DNA from: Clostridium sp. LS
Lineage (GTDB): Bacteria > Bacillota > Clostridia > Clostridiales > Clostridiaceae
DNA length: 36,156 bases
Assembly: GCF_002760435.1 (NCBI RefSeq)
Contig: NZ_AUUU01000032.1
Coordinates: 1-36,156 of the forward strand
Direction of reading: 5' to 3'
Of the stretch, positions 6,926 to 15,145 are shown one piece after another. A model generated the notes under the pieces. That model was not told the DNA's origin. It ran no database searches and saw only the letters and a program-made list of their open reading frames with translations. The position numbers and the translations under genes were made by a program. How positions within the stretch are numbered: position 1 is the stretch's first letter; every line of letters begins with the position of its first letter.

Positions 6926-9325
6926 TTGAATAAGAAAAGTCTTAGTGAAGCTAGTATAATAAGTAAATATATTATGCCGGCAGTAGAAAATGCAGGTTGG
7001 GATAGACAGAAGCAAATAGCACAAGAAGTTAGCTTTACTGATGGAAGAATAATTGTAAGAAAAAAGGTTGTAACTAGGGGGAAGACTAAAAGAGCTGATA
7101 TAATCCTTTATTACAAAAATAATTTACCTTTAGCAATTATAGAAGCAAAGGATAATAACCATTCAATAGATGCGGGTATGCAGCAAGGATTAGGATATGG
7201 GGAAACTCTAGATATACCTTTTGTATATTCATCTAATGGAGATGGTTTTATTGAGCATGATAGAACTAAGACTGAAGGCACTATAGAACGTGAATTATTA
7301 TTAGATAAGTTTCCAAGTCCAGATGAGCTATGGGATAGATATAAATCTTGGAAAGGTATAACAGAAGATCAGGAAAAAGTAGTTACTCATAATTATTATT
7401 ATGACCAGGATTGTTTTCCACCAAGATATTATCAAAGAATAGCTATAAATAGAACAGTAGAAGCCATTGCACAAGGGCAAGATAAAGTGTTACTTGTAAT
7501 GGCAACTGGAACTGGTAAAACATATACAGCATTTCAAATAGTTTATAGGCTATTTAAATCAGGAGTTAAGAAAAGAATACTATATTTAGCTGATAGAAAT
7601 ATACTAGTGGATCAAACTATAATAGGAGATTTTAAGCCTCTTAAAGAAAATATAAATAAAATCAAAAATAGGACTGCTGATAAGTCCAGAGAAATTCAGT
7701 TTGCATTGTATCAAAGTCTTACTGGGGAGACTGAGGAAAAGAAACTATTTAAGAAGTATAGCAAAGATTATTTTGATCTTATAATTATTGATGAGTGTCA
7801 TAGAGGAAGTGCTAAGGACGATTCGGCTTGGAGAGAAATATTAGATCATTTTGATTTTGCAACTAAAGTAGGACTTACAGCTACCCCAAAGGAAACTAAG
7901 GATGTTTCAAATATTGATTATTTTGGCGAAGCAATATTTACATATTCATTAAAGCAAGGAATTGAAGATGGATTTTTAGCGCCCTATAAAGTTGTAAGAG
8001 TTGGAATTGATAGAGATTTAGAAGGATATAGACCGGAAAAGGGCAAGACTGACAAGTATGGTGAAGTTATCGAAGATAGAATTTATAATAAAAAGGATTT
8101 TGATAAAACACTTGTATTAGAAAAAAGAACGGAAATTGTTGCTAAATATGTATCAGATTATTTAAAGAAGAATAATAAGAGAATGGCTAAAACCATATTC
8201 TTCTGTACCGATATAGATCATGCCAATAGAATGAGAAGAGCATTAGCAAATGAAAACTCAGATTTGGTAGCTGAAAATTCTAAATATGTAATGAAAATTA
8301 CTGGGGATGATGATGAAGGAAAAGATGAACTTGAAAATTTCATAACACCAAGTGAAAAGTACCCTACATTAGTTACAACATCAAAACTATTGACTACAGG
8401 AGTAGATTGTAAAACTTGTGAGTTCATAGTTATAGATAGTGAAATTAACTCTATGATTGAGTTCAAGCAGATTTTAGGACGAGGTACTAGAATAAGAGAA
8501 GATTATGGTAAAATGTATTTTACGCTTATAGATTTTAGGGATGTATCAAGGCTATTTGCAGATAAAGATTTTGATGGAGATCCAGTTAGAATAAAAGAAG
8601 TAGATACTGATGATATTCCAGATGAGGAAGATGAAGATTCAGATGAGTCAACGGATGATATTACTGAGGATGGAAATGTAGATAATCCATATGATGAAAC
8701 TGGCAATAATGCAGGCGGTAATGGATTTATAAATGATCCATTTGATGAAGGACAGTGCAGAAAGAAATACTACGTAAATGATGTTCAAGTAATGGTCATA
8801 AATGATAGGGTAATGTATTACGGAGCAGATGGAAAGCTTATTACTGAATCTTTAAAGGACTACACAAAAAATAATATAAGAAAAGAATTTGCAACCTTAG
8901 ATGAATTCATTAGAAAGTGGTCAGAAACAGAAAAGAAGGAAGAATTAAGATTACATTTAGAAGAAGAGGGAATATTCTTAGAAGACTTAATAGATGAAGT
9001 AGGAAATGATATGGATACATTTGATTTAATCTGTCATATAGCATATGATATGCCTGCACTTACTAGAAAAGAAAGAGCAAACAACGTTAAAAAGAGAAAC
9101 TATTTTGGAAAGTACGGGGAAAAAGCCAGAATAGTATTAGAAAAATTACTTGATAAATACGCAAATGAAGGAATTGAAAATATAGAAGATATAAAAGTTT
9201 TAAAACTGCCTGATTTCCAAGAGATTGGAACGCAACTTGAAATTGTTAAGAAGGTATTTGGCGGCAAGAAAGAATATGAAAAGGCAGTTAAGGAATTAGT
9301 TAAAGAGCTTTATACTATAGCTTAA
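6926..9325 (+). CDS. hsdR: Type I restriction enzyme R subunit (HsdR, EcoEI-like)
   Basis: The motor and nuclease subunit of a type I restriction-modification complex: it translocates unmodified DNA with ATP and cuts at a distance. The N-terminal nuclease domain has a PD-(D/E)XK arrangement with D58 (RADIIL), E73 and K75 (IEAKD). The SF2 helicase core shows Walker A MATGTGKT (192-199), DECH (289-292), GLTATPK and motif VI QILGRGTRIRED. A C-terminal part like the EcoEI_R_C domain follows, preceded by a very acidic linker (DEEDEDSDESTDD). Length 799 aa is normal for the EcoEI branch. The start is TTG at 6926 with AAGGGGG about 9 bases upstream. The gene looks intact and begins the hsdRMS operon. 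Confidence 0.95.
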   Translation: MNKKSLSEASIISKYIMPAVENAGWDRQKQIAQEVSFTDGRIIVRKKVVTRGKTKRADIILYYKNNLPLAIIEAKDNNHSIDAGMQQGLGYGETLDIPFVYSSNGDGFIEHDRTKTEGTIERELLLDKFPSPDELWDRYKSWKGITEDQEKVVTHNYYYDQDCFPPRYYQRIAINRTVEAIAQGQDKVLLVMATGTGKTYTAFQIVYRLFKSGVKKRILYLADRNILVDQTIIGDFKPLKENINKIKNRTADKSREIQFALYQSLTGETEEKKLFKKYSKDYFDLIIIDECHRGSAKDDSAWREILDHFDFATKVGLTATPKETKDVSNIDYFGEAIFTYSLKQGIEDGFLAPYKVVRVGIDRDLEGYRPEKGKTDKYGEVIEDRIYNKKDFDKTLVLEKRTEIVAKYVSDYLKKNNKRMAKTIFFCTDIDHANRMRRALANENSDLVAENSKYVMKITGDDDEGKDELENFITPSEKYPTLVTTSKLLTTGVDCKTCEFIVIDSEINSMIEFKQILGRGTRIREDYGKMYFTLIDFRDVSRLFADKDFDGDPVRIKEVDTDDIPDEEDEDSDESTDDITEDGNVDNPYDETGNNAGGNGFINDPFDEGQCRKKYYVNDVQVMVINDRVMYYGADGKLITESLKDYTKNNIRKEFATLDEFIRKWSETEKKEELRLHLEEEGIFLEDLIDEVGNDMDTFDLICHIAYDMPALTRKERANNVKKRNYFGKYGEKARIVLEKLLDKYANEGIENIEDIKVLKLPDFQEIGTQLEIVKKVFGGKKEYEKAVKELVKELYTIA

Positions 9326-9382
9326 TTTTACACTAAATAAGATAATAGATTTAATTAGCAGCAAGAGGAAGGAGACAATAAA

Positions 9383-10822
9383 ATGTCAATTACAAATGTA
9401 ATAAAAGGTGTTCAAGATATAATGCGTCAAGATGCAGGGGTAGATGGTGATGCCCAAAGAATATCACAATTAGTATGGATGATATTTTTAAAGGTATTTG
9501 ATGCTAAGGAAGAAGAATGGGAATTAGAATATGACAATTATGAGCCAATAGTTCCAGAAGAATTAAGATGGAGCAATTGGGCAGCAAATGATGAAGGAAT
9601 GACAGGTGATGACCTTTTAGACTTTGTAAATAATAAATTATTTAAAGAATTAAAGGAAATGGAATTGGATGAAAATTCTGATCCAAAATCATTTTTAGTA
9701 AAAGCCATATTTGAAGATTCTTATAACTACATGAAATCTGGCGCTTTAATAAGACAAGTAATAAATAAGTTAAATGAAATAGATTTTACTGCAGGGGAAG
9801 ATAGGCATTTATTTAATGATATATATGAAAATATATTAAAGGACTTGCAAAGTGCAGGAAATGCAGGGGAATTCTATACTCCAAGACCTGTTACTAAATT
9901 TATAATAGAAATGCTAAATCCAAAACTTGGTGAAAAAGTTGCTGACTTTGCATGTGGTACAGGTGGATTTTTGACTTGTGCAATAGAGCATATGAAAAAG
10001 GAACAAACTAAAGTAGAAGATTTAAAAACATTAGGTGAATCTATAGTTGGAGTAGAAAAGAAACCATTACCTCATTTACTTGCAACAACAAACTTAATAT
10101 TACATGACATTGATGTACCTCAAATAAAACATGATAATTCGTTAATGAAAAATGTAAGGGATTTAAAGCCTGCAGAATTAATAGACGTCATAGCAATGAA
10201 TCCTCCTTTTGGTGGAATTGAAGAAGATACAGTACTCACAAACTTTCCAAGTCAATTCCAAACAAAAGAAACAGCTGACCTATTCATGACTCTTATAATG
10301 TATAGATTAAGTGAAAGAGGAAGAGCTGGAGTAGTATTGCCTGATGGATTCTTATTTGGTGAAGGTGTAAAGACTAAAATTAAGGAAAGACTTTTAAATG
10401 AATTTAATTTACATACAGTAGTAAGAATGCCTAATGGAGTATTTGCACCTTATACAGGAATAAATACTAATCTCTTATTCTTTGAAAAAGGAAAACCAAC
10501 AGAAGAAGTATGGTTCTTTGAACATCCACTTCCAGAAGGCTATAAGAATTATACAAAAACTAAGCCAATAAGAAGCGAAGAATTTGAATTAGAAAAGTCT
10601 TGGTGGACTAATAGAGAAGAAAATGAATATGCTTGGAAAGTTTCAAAAGAAGAAATCCAAAAAAGAAATTACAACTTAGATTTCAAAAATCCTAATAAAG
10701 AAGAGGAAGAGTTAGGAGACCCAAAGATACTACTAGAGAAATACAATAAGGCTAAACAAGATGTAGAAGAAATTCAAAATAAATTAATTGAAGAATTAAC
10801 TAAAATTTTAGGTGGTAACTAA
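9383..10822 (+). CDS. hsdM: Type I DNA N6-adenine methyltransferase M subunit (HsdM)
   Basis: The modification subunit: with HsdS it methylates adenine in the recognition site using S-adenosylmethionine and so protects host DNA. An HsdM N-terminal helical domain covers about residues 5-130. Then come GEFYTPRPV, the SAM-binding motif I DFACGTGG (188-195) and the catalytic NPPF motif (273-276) of N6-adenine methyltransferases. The 479-aa length is typical. GAAGGAG precedes the ATG at 9383, 57 bases after hsdR. The last codon lies one base before the ATG of hsdS, so M and S are translationally linked. No defect is visible. Confidence 0.95.
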   Translation: MSITNVIKGVQDIMRQDAGVDGDAQRISQLVWMIFLKVFDAKEEEWELEYDNYEPIVPEELRWSNWAANDEGMTGDDLLDFVNNKLFKELKEMELDENSDPKSFLVKAIFEDSYNYMKSGALIRQVINKLNEIDFTAGEDRHLFNDIYENILKDLQSAGNAGEFYTPRPVTKFIIEMLNPKLGEKVADFACGTGGFLTCAIEHMKKEQTKVEDLKTLGESIVGVEKKPLPHLLATTNLILHDIDVPQIKHDNSLMKNVRDLKPAELIDVIAMNPPFGGIEEDTVLTNFPSQFQTKETADLFMTLIMYRLSERGRAGVVLPDGFLFGEGVKTKIKERLLNEFNLHTVVRMPNGVFAPYTGINTNLLFFEKGKPTEEVWFFEHPLPEGYKNYTKTKPIRSEEFELEKSWWTNREENEYAWKVSKEEIQKRNYNLDFKNPNKEEEELGDPKILLEKYNKAKQDVEEIQNKLIEELTKILGGN

Positions 10823-10823
10823 T

Positions 10824-12536
10824 ATGAATATGATTTTAGAACAATTCAAAACCATCTTTGATAGGCCGGAGAAGGTTAAGAAGTTAAGAGAAGTAATCCT
10901 TGATTTAGCAGTTAGAGGAAAGTTAGTAGAGCAAAATCCCAGTGATGAGCCTGCTAGTGTTTTGCTTGAGAGGATTAGGGATGAGAAAGATAGACTTGTT
11001 AAGGAAGGGAAGATTAAGAAAGAAAAGCCTTTAGCAGAGATTGGTGATGAGGAGAAGCCTTACGAGTTACCTAGAGGATGGGAATGGATAAGATTGGGTG
11101 AGTATTCGATTATTAACCCAAGAAATTCAGCAGATGATGATTTGTTAGCTTCATTTATACCAATGAAGTTAATAAATGATGGATTTGATAATAGGCATGG
11201 TTATGAAAAGAAACAATGGAAGGAAATAAAAAGTGGATTTACACATTTTGCTGATAATGATGTTGTAGTAGCTAAAATAACTCCATGTTTTGAAAATAGA
11301 AAATCAGCTATAATAAAGAATTTAATTAATGGTATAGGTGCAGGAACAACAGAACTATACGTAATAAGAAGTATTTCAGGAATGATTTCTCAAGAATTTG
11401 TTTTATTAATATGCAAAACAGAAAAATTCATAACTGGTGGAATTGAAACTTATACAGGAACCGCAGGACAGCAAAGAGTAAAGAAAGATTATATAAGTAA
11501 CTTGGTAGTAGGTGTACCACCATTAGAAGAGCAAAAACATATAGTAGAAAAAGTAAATTCTTTAATGCTTTTTTGTGATAAGCTAGAAAAATCATTAGAA
11601 AAGAAAGTTAAATATGGTTCTTTAAGTGCAAAATCTGTATTTAATAGTGTTAGTAGAGTTAATTCAATAGAAGAGTTAGAAGAATCCTTAAAATTTATAA
11701 TAGCAAATTTTAAAGATTTAACTTTAGGAGATAATGCTGTTAAGGAATTAAAGACTGCTATTCTTCAATTAGCAGTACAGGGAAAACTTGTACCTCAGAA
11801 TCCAGAAGATGAACCTGCGAGTGTTCTTTTGGAAAGGATACAAGAGGAAAAAGAGAGGTTAATTAAGGAGAAGAAAATAAAGAGAGAAAAGCCTTTTGCG
11901 GAGATGCGCGAAGAGGAAAAGCTTTATGAATTACCTAGAGGTTGGGAATGGTCTAAAATTGGAAATATAACAACAATAGTAAGAGGGTCTTCACCTAGAC
12001 CGAAAGGAAGTCCTTTATATTGGTCAGAAGAAAGAACAGAATATCATTGGATAACAATATCAGATATTACTCAGAAAAGTATAGGTAATAGATTAATGGA
12101 TACTGCTGAATTTCTTACGGAGAAAGGTTCCAAATTAAGTAGATATGTAGAAAATGGAGAAATAATAATAGCTGTAAGTGGTAGTACTGTTGGAAAAGCT
12201 ACAATTTTAAATATAGATGGATATATTTATGATGGCCTTGCTGCATTTAAAAATGTTGCCAATAGTACACTAAGAGATTATTTATTCACATTTTTACAGG
12301 CATGGAAAACAGCAATTAATGCTCAATCAGAGGGAAGTGCATTTCCAAATATTAATACAGATAAATTAAATAATTTAATAATAGCGATACCACCATTAGC
12401 GGAACAAAGACGTATAGTAGAAAAAGTAGATTCATTAATGCAATTATGTAATGAATTAGAAAAGAAAATAGAAAAATCTAAGAAGCATAGTGAAAAATTA
12501 ATGGAATCTATTCTTAAAAGTTCATTTTTAGCATAG
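10824..12536 (+). CDS. hsdS: Type I specificity subunit S (HsdS), two target-recognition domains
   Basis: HsdS sets the bipartite DNA sequence recognised by the M2S and R2M2S complexes. Two target-recognition domains (about residues 85-260 and 375-545) are each preceded by a conserved repeat reading LAV.GKLV.QNP.DEPASVLLERI...KPYELPRGWEW, and each followed by PPL.EQ..IVEKV(N/D)SLM and a coiled-coil spacer. The ATG at 10824 is used because AGGTGG (10810-10815) is at the right distance and hsdM stops at 10822; an in-frame GTG at 10812 sits inside that site. The domains differ strongly from each other, so the site recognised should be asymmetric. 570 aa is somewhat long because of the duplicated repeat region. 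Confidence 0.93.
   Translation: MNMILEQFKTIFDRPEKVKKLREVILDLAVRGKLVEQNPSDEPASVLLERIRDEKDRLVKEGKIKKEKPLAEIGDEEKPYELPRGWEWIRLGEYSIINPRNSADDDLLASFIPMKLINDGFDNRHGYEKKQWKEIKSGFTHFADNDVVVAKITPCFENRKSAIIKNLINGIGAGTTELYVIRSISGMISQEFVLLICKTEKFITGGIETYTGTAGQQRVKKDYISNLVVGVPPLEEQKHIVEKVNSLMLFCDKLEKSLEKKVKYGSLSAKSVFNSVSRVNSIEELEESLKFIIANFKDLTLGDNAVKELKTAILQLAVQGKLVPQNPEDEPASVLLERIQEEKERLIKEKKIKREKPFAEMREEEKLYELPRGWEWSKIGNITTIVRGSSPRPKGSPLYWSEERTEYHWITISDITQKSIGNRLMDTAEFLTEKGSKLSRYVENGEIIIAVSGSTVGKATILNIDGYIYDGLAAFKNVANSTLRDYLFTFLQAWKTAINAQSEGSAFPNINTDKLNNLIIAIPPLAEQRRIVEKVDSLMQLCNELEKKIEKSKKHSEKLMESILKSSFLA
10901..11087 (+). repeat. First conserved repeat within hsdS
   Basis: About 187 bp encoding the conserved region before the first recognition domain. 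It matches the copy at 11764-11951 closely at the protein level and more loosely at the DNA level (many synonymous differences). Confidence 0.7.
11764..11951 (+). repeat. Second conserved repeat within hsdS
   Basis: Direct repeat of 10901-11087, preceding the second recognition domain. Shared protein blocks include DEPASVLLERI and ELPRGWEW. Recombination between copies could swap or delete a recognition domain. Confidence 0.7.
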
Positions 12537-12564
12537 AATTCAGTTTTATTTCACTTATACAACA

Positions 12565-12602
12565 AAAAAGAGAAGATAACAATTTAGATATCTTCTCTTT
12601 TT
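12565..12602. terminator. Bidirectional terminator between hsdS and the DUF3037-like gene
   Basis: A perfect 14-bp stem pairs AAAAAGAGAAGATA (12565-12578) with TATCTTCTCTTTTT (12589-12602). It serves the convergent hsdRMS operon and the minus-strand hipA-like operon. Confidence 0.9.
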
Positions 12603-12604
12603 AT

Positions 12605-13363
12605 TTAAATATCAACTACTTGCTTAGAATTTATTGATTGAACAAATGAAATTACTTCATTAAAATTTAAAATTTTAAATGCCTCTTCATTAAGAATATT
12701 GTATAGAGTTTTGTAATTGTCCTTTTGTTCAAAATCTATATCAGTTATAAATACAATTTTATATTTATTTTTAAGCTTTATAGCATCATAGGCCCAATCT
12801 TTAACAGTACGAATAAGTCTAGTTTCTTTTCTGCCCTCAAATCTAAATAATTTGAAAGCATAATCGTCTATTACAAAATCAAAACAAATATTTTCATTAA
12901 AATAACCTTTAATAATATTATGATTACATTCTATATTACCATTTTTAAGATATTTTTTTATAAAAGATAATTGTTCATCTTTTGAAGGTCTTTCAGATTT
13001 ATTAAAATCAGAAATTAAATATTGTCTTGAGCATTCCTTAACAAAATCTTCAAAGTTATCTGCCTTAATTGAAATAATTTCTGTGAATTTTAAATCATTA
13101 ACATAAAATTTTGTGTATTTTTCTAATGAAAACTTAGGAGATTTTGCAATATCAACAATTTCATCTTTAATACCTTCAAGTTGTAATTTGATTAAATCGA
13201 TATCTAAGTCATCGTTAAACGAACGTACTCTATTCCAGTTCTTTGTTGAAATTAAAGCAGTCTCATTTGTATCTTTGTTAAATAATAAAACAGCCAATGT
13301 TATGCAGTCTTTAGAAACCAAAGATGGATAATGGCATAAAATAGAATAATCAATATCAAACAT
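12605..13363 (-). CDS. DUF3037-like protein, partner of the HipA-like kinase
   Basis: A 252-residue protein without membrane segments. The N-terminus (DYSILCHYPSLVSKDCITLAVLLFN) matches the look of DUF3037 proteins: a tyrosine-started beta strand, then a strand reading (V/A)xLAVLLF and a phosphorylation-free basic segment around WNRVRSF. The C-terminal 100 residues (FDFVIDDYAFKLFRFEGR, KNKYKIVFITDID) are alpha/beta and not recognised. DUF3037 genes commonly sit next to genes for single-domain HipA-family kinases, and that is the arrangement here: it is the second gene of the minus-strand pair, 63 bases after the kinase. The ATG at 13361-13363 has GGAGGTG at good spacing. Its biochemical role is unknown; partner, substrate or antitoxin are all possible. 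Confidence 0.65.
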   Translation of the reverse strand: MFDIDYSILCHYPSLVSKDCITLAVLLFNKDTNETALISTKNWNRVRSFNDDLDIDLIKLQLEGIKDEIVDIAKSPKFSLEKYTKFYVNDLKFTEIISIKADNFEDFVKECSRQYLISDFNKSERPSKDEQLSFIKKYLKNGNIECNHNIIKGYFNENICFDFVIDDYAFKLFRFEGRKETRLIRTVKDWAYDAIKLKNKYKIVFITDIDFEQKDNYKTLYNILNEEAFKILNFNEVISFVQSINSKQVVDI

Positions 13364-13426
13364 GAAATCACCTCCTAATAATTAGTGTTTAGAATTAAAT
13401 CTGCAAAGTAATCAATATGCTCCATT

Positions 13427-14179
13427 CTATACAATATATTGAATTAATGCCTCTAATTCGCTTTTATTATTTTCCCATACTTCAGGAATTTTATCAACAA
13501 TACTTTCAAAAAAATCTTTAGTTAAATTTTCTTTGAAATAAGTTACTGTTTCTTTCATAACAATAAGGTCAAGATCTAATATTGATTTAAATTTTGAGTA
13601 GTGATACCAATTATTAGCCATTATAGCAGAATCCTTAAAATCTTCATCAATAATTTTATATTCAAGTGCATTGGAGTTCCATAATGCTTCTAAATTAAAT
13701 GTATGACTATGATCTATAATATATAACTGCCTATTAGACTTTGAAAGTGAAATGAGAAGATTTCCTTTATTTCTGTCTTTATTATATATTAAATGATCAA
13801 ATAACATTAATTTAGGTAATAACCATTTATAATTACTTGCAAGTTGTAGCATTTTATTTGAGGTTACTACTGTAACGGGCTCTAAAAATTCTGAACAAAA
13901 GGCTAATCCAAAACAGGAATCAGAGAAGTCTTCCAAGTTTAACACATTTTTAGATATTACTGTATTTGAGTCTATAACTCCTAATTTTGCATCAGGAATT
14001 GGAAAGTCTAATTTTTTAGCTATGTAATAGCAAACTAATTCATTTACTAAAGTTTTATTTCCTTCCACATTGTTGAAGGTTTTTATGATATAGTTTTTAT
14101 TATTAACAACTCCAAGTATAGGAATAGTAGCTCCATTGCCTATTGGATATAATAATTCATCTACATGATATGTGTCCAA
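13427..14179 (-). CDS. HipA-family serine/threonine kinase-like protein (single domain)
   Basis: A 250-residue protein with the kinase core of the HipA family, whose best-known member phosphorylates glutamyl-tRNA synthetase and stops translation. Visible features are a nucleotide-loop-like GNGATIP (residues 14-20), a likely ATP-binding Lys (YIIKTF, K33), E47, the catalytic loop DRNKGN (135-140, with D128 in LFDHLIYNKD before it) and the metal-binding IIDH (154-157). It lacks the N-terminal HipA_N domain of E. coli HipA and no HipB-type HTH antitoxin gene is nearby. The start is TTG at 14177-14179, with GGAGG 8 bases upstream on the minus strand. It is followed by the DUF3037-like gene. The substrate is not predictable. 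Confidence 0.75.
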   Translation of the reverse strand: MDTYHVDELLYPIGNGATIPILGVVNNKNYIIKTFNNVEGNKTLVNELVCYYIAKKLDFPIPDAKLGVIDSNTVISKNVLNLEDFSDSCFGLAFCSEFLEPVTVVTSNKMLQLASNYKWLLPKLMLFDHLIYNKDRNKGNLLISLSKSNRQLYIIDHSHTFNLEALWNSNALEYKIIDEDFKDSAIMANNWYHYSKFKSILDLDLIVMKETVTYFKENLTKDFFESIVDKIPEVWENNKSELEALIQYIV

Positions 14180-14235
14180 CTTTTAATCCTCCTATACATA
14201 GTACCGATAAATTTAGTGAATAGATGATTGTATTA

Positions 14236-14264
14236 ATTATATCATATCTTATATGAATTAAGTG
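14236..14264 (-). promoter_or_regulatory. Extended -10 promoter of the hipA-like operon with an operator in the spacer
   Basis: On the minus strand TGATATAAT gives an extended -10 (TATAAT is the complement of 14236-14241). The -35 (CACTTA, about 14259-14264) is weak at 17 bases. The inverted repeat TCATAT-CTT-ATATGA (14242-14256) lies exactly between the two elements, as a repressor site would. Confidence 0.5.
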
Positions 14265-14318
14265 GGAATTATTAAATTTACATTATTAAGTTTAGATAAG
14301 TATTAATGTTGGATTTCA

Positions 14319-14588
14319 CTTGAAGTTAGAAAATGTGCAGATACGATGGGATTTTTATTAGAAAGATCAGCAGCAGATGCCAAAAAGAAAGCATTAATAA
14401 TATTAAAAGCAGCAGGAGTAACCATAGGAGATGTTATAAACATTGATTATAGCTGGAGTGATATAAATATATAAATGTTATATATGAAAGTATGGATTGC
14501 TGTGAGTCAAGCATTGAAGCCATTGATTTTAGAAGCAGAAGATTTATCTGCAAGTAATATGGTAACAGTCACTTGGGAGATTGCTTAA
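14319..14588 (+). pseudogene. Relic of a SIMPL-domain (DUF541) protein gene
   Basis: An open stretch reads ...RSAADAKKKALIILKAAGV... then TIGDVINIDYSWSDI and stops at 14472-14474. In another frame the text resumes ILEAEDLSASNMVTVTWEIA and stops at 14586-14588. This matches the second half of SIMPL/DUF541 proteins (AxxKAxxLAxAAGVxLGxVxxI, then P(E/D)DIxVSAxVTVxWEI). It is frameshifted and lacks its first half. It lies between the hipA-like promoter and the tRNA gene; apart from it and the tRNA terminator, 14180-14690 shows nothing. Confidence 0.7.
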
Positions 14589-14633
14589 AAACAAAATAAA
14601 ATCTGGTTGTTGCAAATATTGTTGCAAACCAAT

Positions 14634-14676
14634 AAAAAAAGCCATACTACAAGGTACCTAAACCAAGTAATACGGC
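14634..14676 (-). terminator. Terminator of the tRNA-Leu gene
   Basis: On the minus strand GCCGTATTAC pairs with GTAGTATGGC (10 bp with two G-T pairs; genomic arms 14667-14676 and 14641-14650) around a 16-base loop. Seven T residues follow (complement of A 14634-14640). It lies just downstream of the tRNA. Confidence 0.85.
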
Positions 14677-14692
14677 GATTCACCAAAATAAA

Positions 14693-14779
14693 TGGTGCCG
14701 CTGGCCGGATTCGAACCGGCACGATATCACTACCAGAGGATTTTGAGTCCACCACGTCTGCCAATTCCATCACAGCGGC
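14693..14779 (-). tRNA. tRNA-Leu, anticodon CAA, with encoded CCA
   Basis: The 7-bp acceptor stem is GCCGCTG (read from 14779) with CAGCGGC, then A and CCA ending at 14693. D-loop GGAATTGGCAG, loop CTCAAAA with anticodon CAA (complement of 14743-14745), a long class II variable arm (GGTAGTGATATC) and a T arm GCCGG-TTCGAAT-CCGGC are all present. It reads UUG codons. The anticodon stem GTGGA/TCCTC has one T-T mismatch, so slight decay cannot be excluded. The interval 14781-15000 upstream shows nothing else. Confidence 0.93.
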
Positions 14780-15000
14780 ATGTAAACTGACAAAAATTAT
14801 TCTATCATGTCTTCGAAAATATTTCAAGAGATTTTTTTATTTAATATATTTTTTGGAAAGATATTTTACAGTAATATTATTTGCTGAAAAATATTCGCTA
14901 TTATTTTTCCTAATTAAAGTCAATATACGATTTTTATTCTTTTGTAGTGTAGATTTTGAAATAAAAGTACATAAAATGTGCATAAATTTTTAAATAAAGG

Positions 15001-15029
15001 TTGTGAGAAGCTAAATCATTTGCTAGAAT
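15001..15029 (+). promoter_or_regulatory. Sigma-A promoter of the Fe-S scaffold / GGGtGRT operon
   Basis: TTGTGA (15001-15006), a 17-base spacer and TAGAAT (15024-15029). The predicted transcript start near 15036 gives a leader of about 110 bases before the ATG at 15146. Confidence 0.65.
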
Positions 15030-15033
15030 AGGA

Positions 15034-15076
15034 GTAGGGAAAAAGTGCCCCAGCGGGTTATTTTGTGCCCAACTAC
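15034..15076 (+). promoter_or_regulatory. Possible structured leader RNA (tandem GGG...GTGCCC motif)
   Basis: The start of the leader holds two similar units, GGG-N5-GTGCCC (15037-15050) and GGG-N7-GTGCCC (15055-15070); each can pair GGG with CCC. Alternatively GTAGGG (15034-15039) can pair with GCCC-AA-CTAC (15067-15076), enclosing the whole. Such exclusive pairings are what a cis-regulatory RNA would show, but no known riboswitch class was recognised. Confidence 0.3.
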
Positions 15077-15145
15077 ATTTTTAGGACTTAGAAATAAGAT
15101 TTAAGAATTTGTAATTATCTATTAATTAGGGAGGAGCAAAAATAT

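Noticed and set aside
11764..11951. hsdS repeats as a possible CRISPR or tandem array
   Set aside because: Only two copies, coding and far apart; explained by the conserved regions of a two-domain S subunit.
14607..14993. Open frame across the tRNA-Leu on the plus strand, and a minus-strand frame in the same place
   Set aside because: Both run through the tRNA and its terminator; the translated text (...MELADVVDSKSSGSD...) is the usual false protein from a tRNA-Leu.
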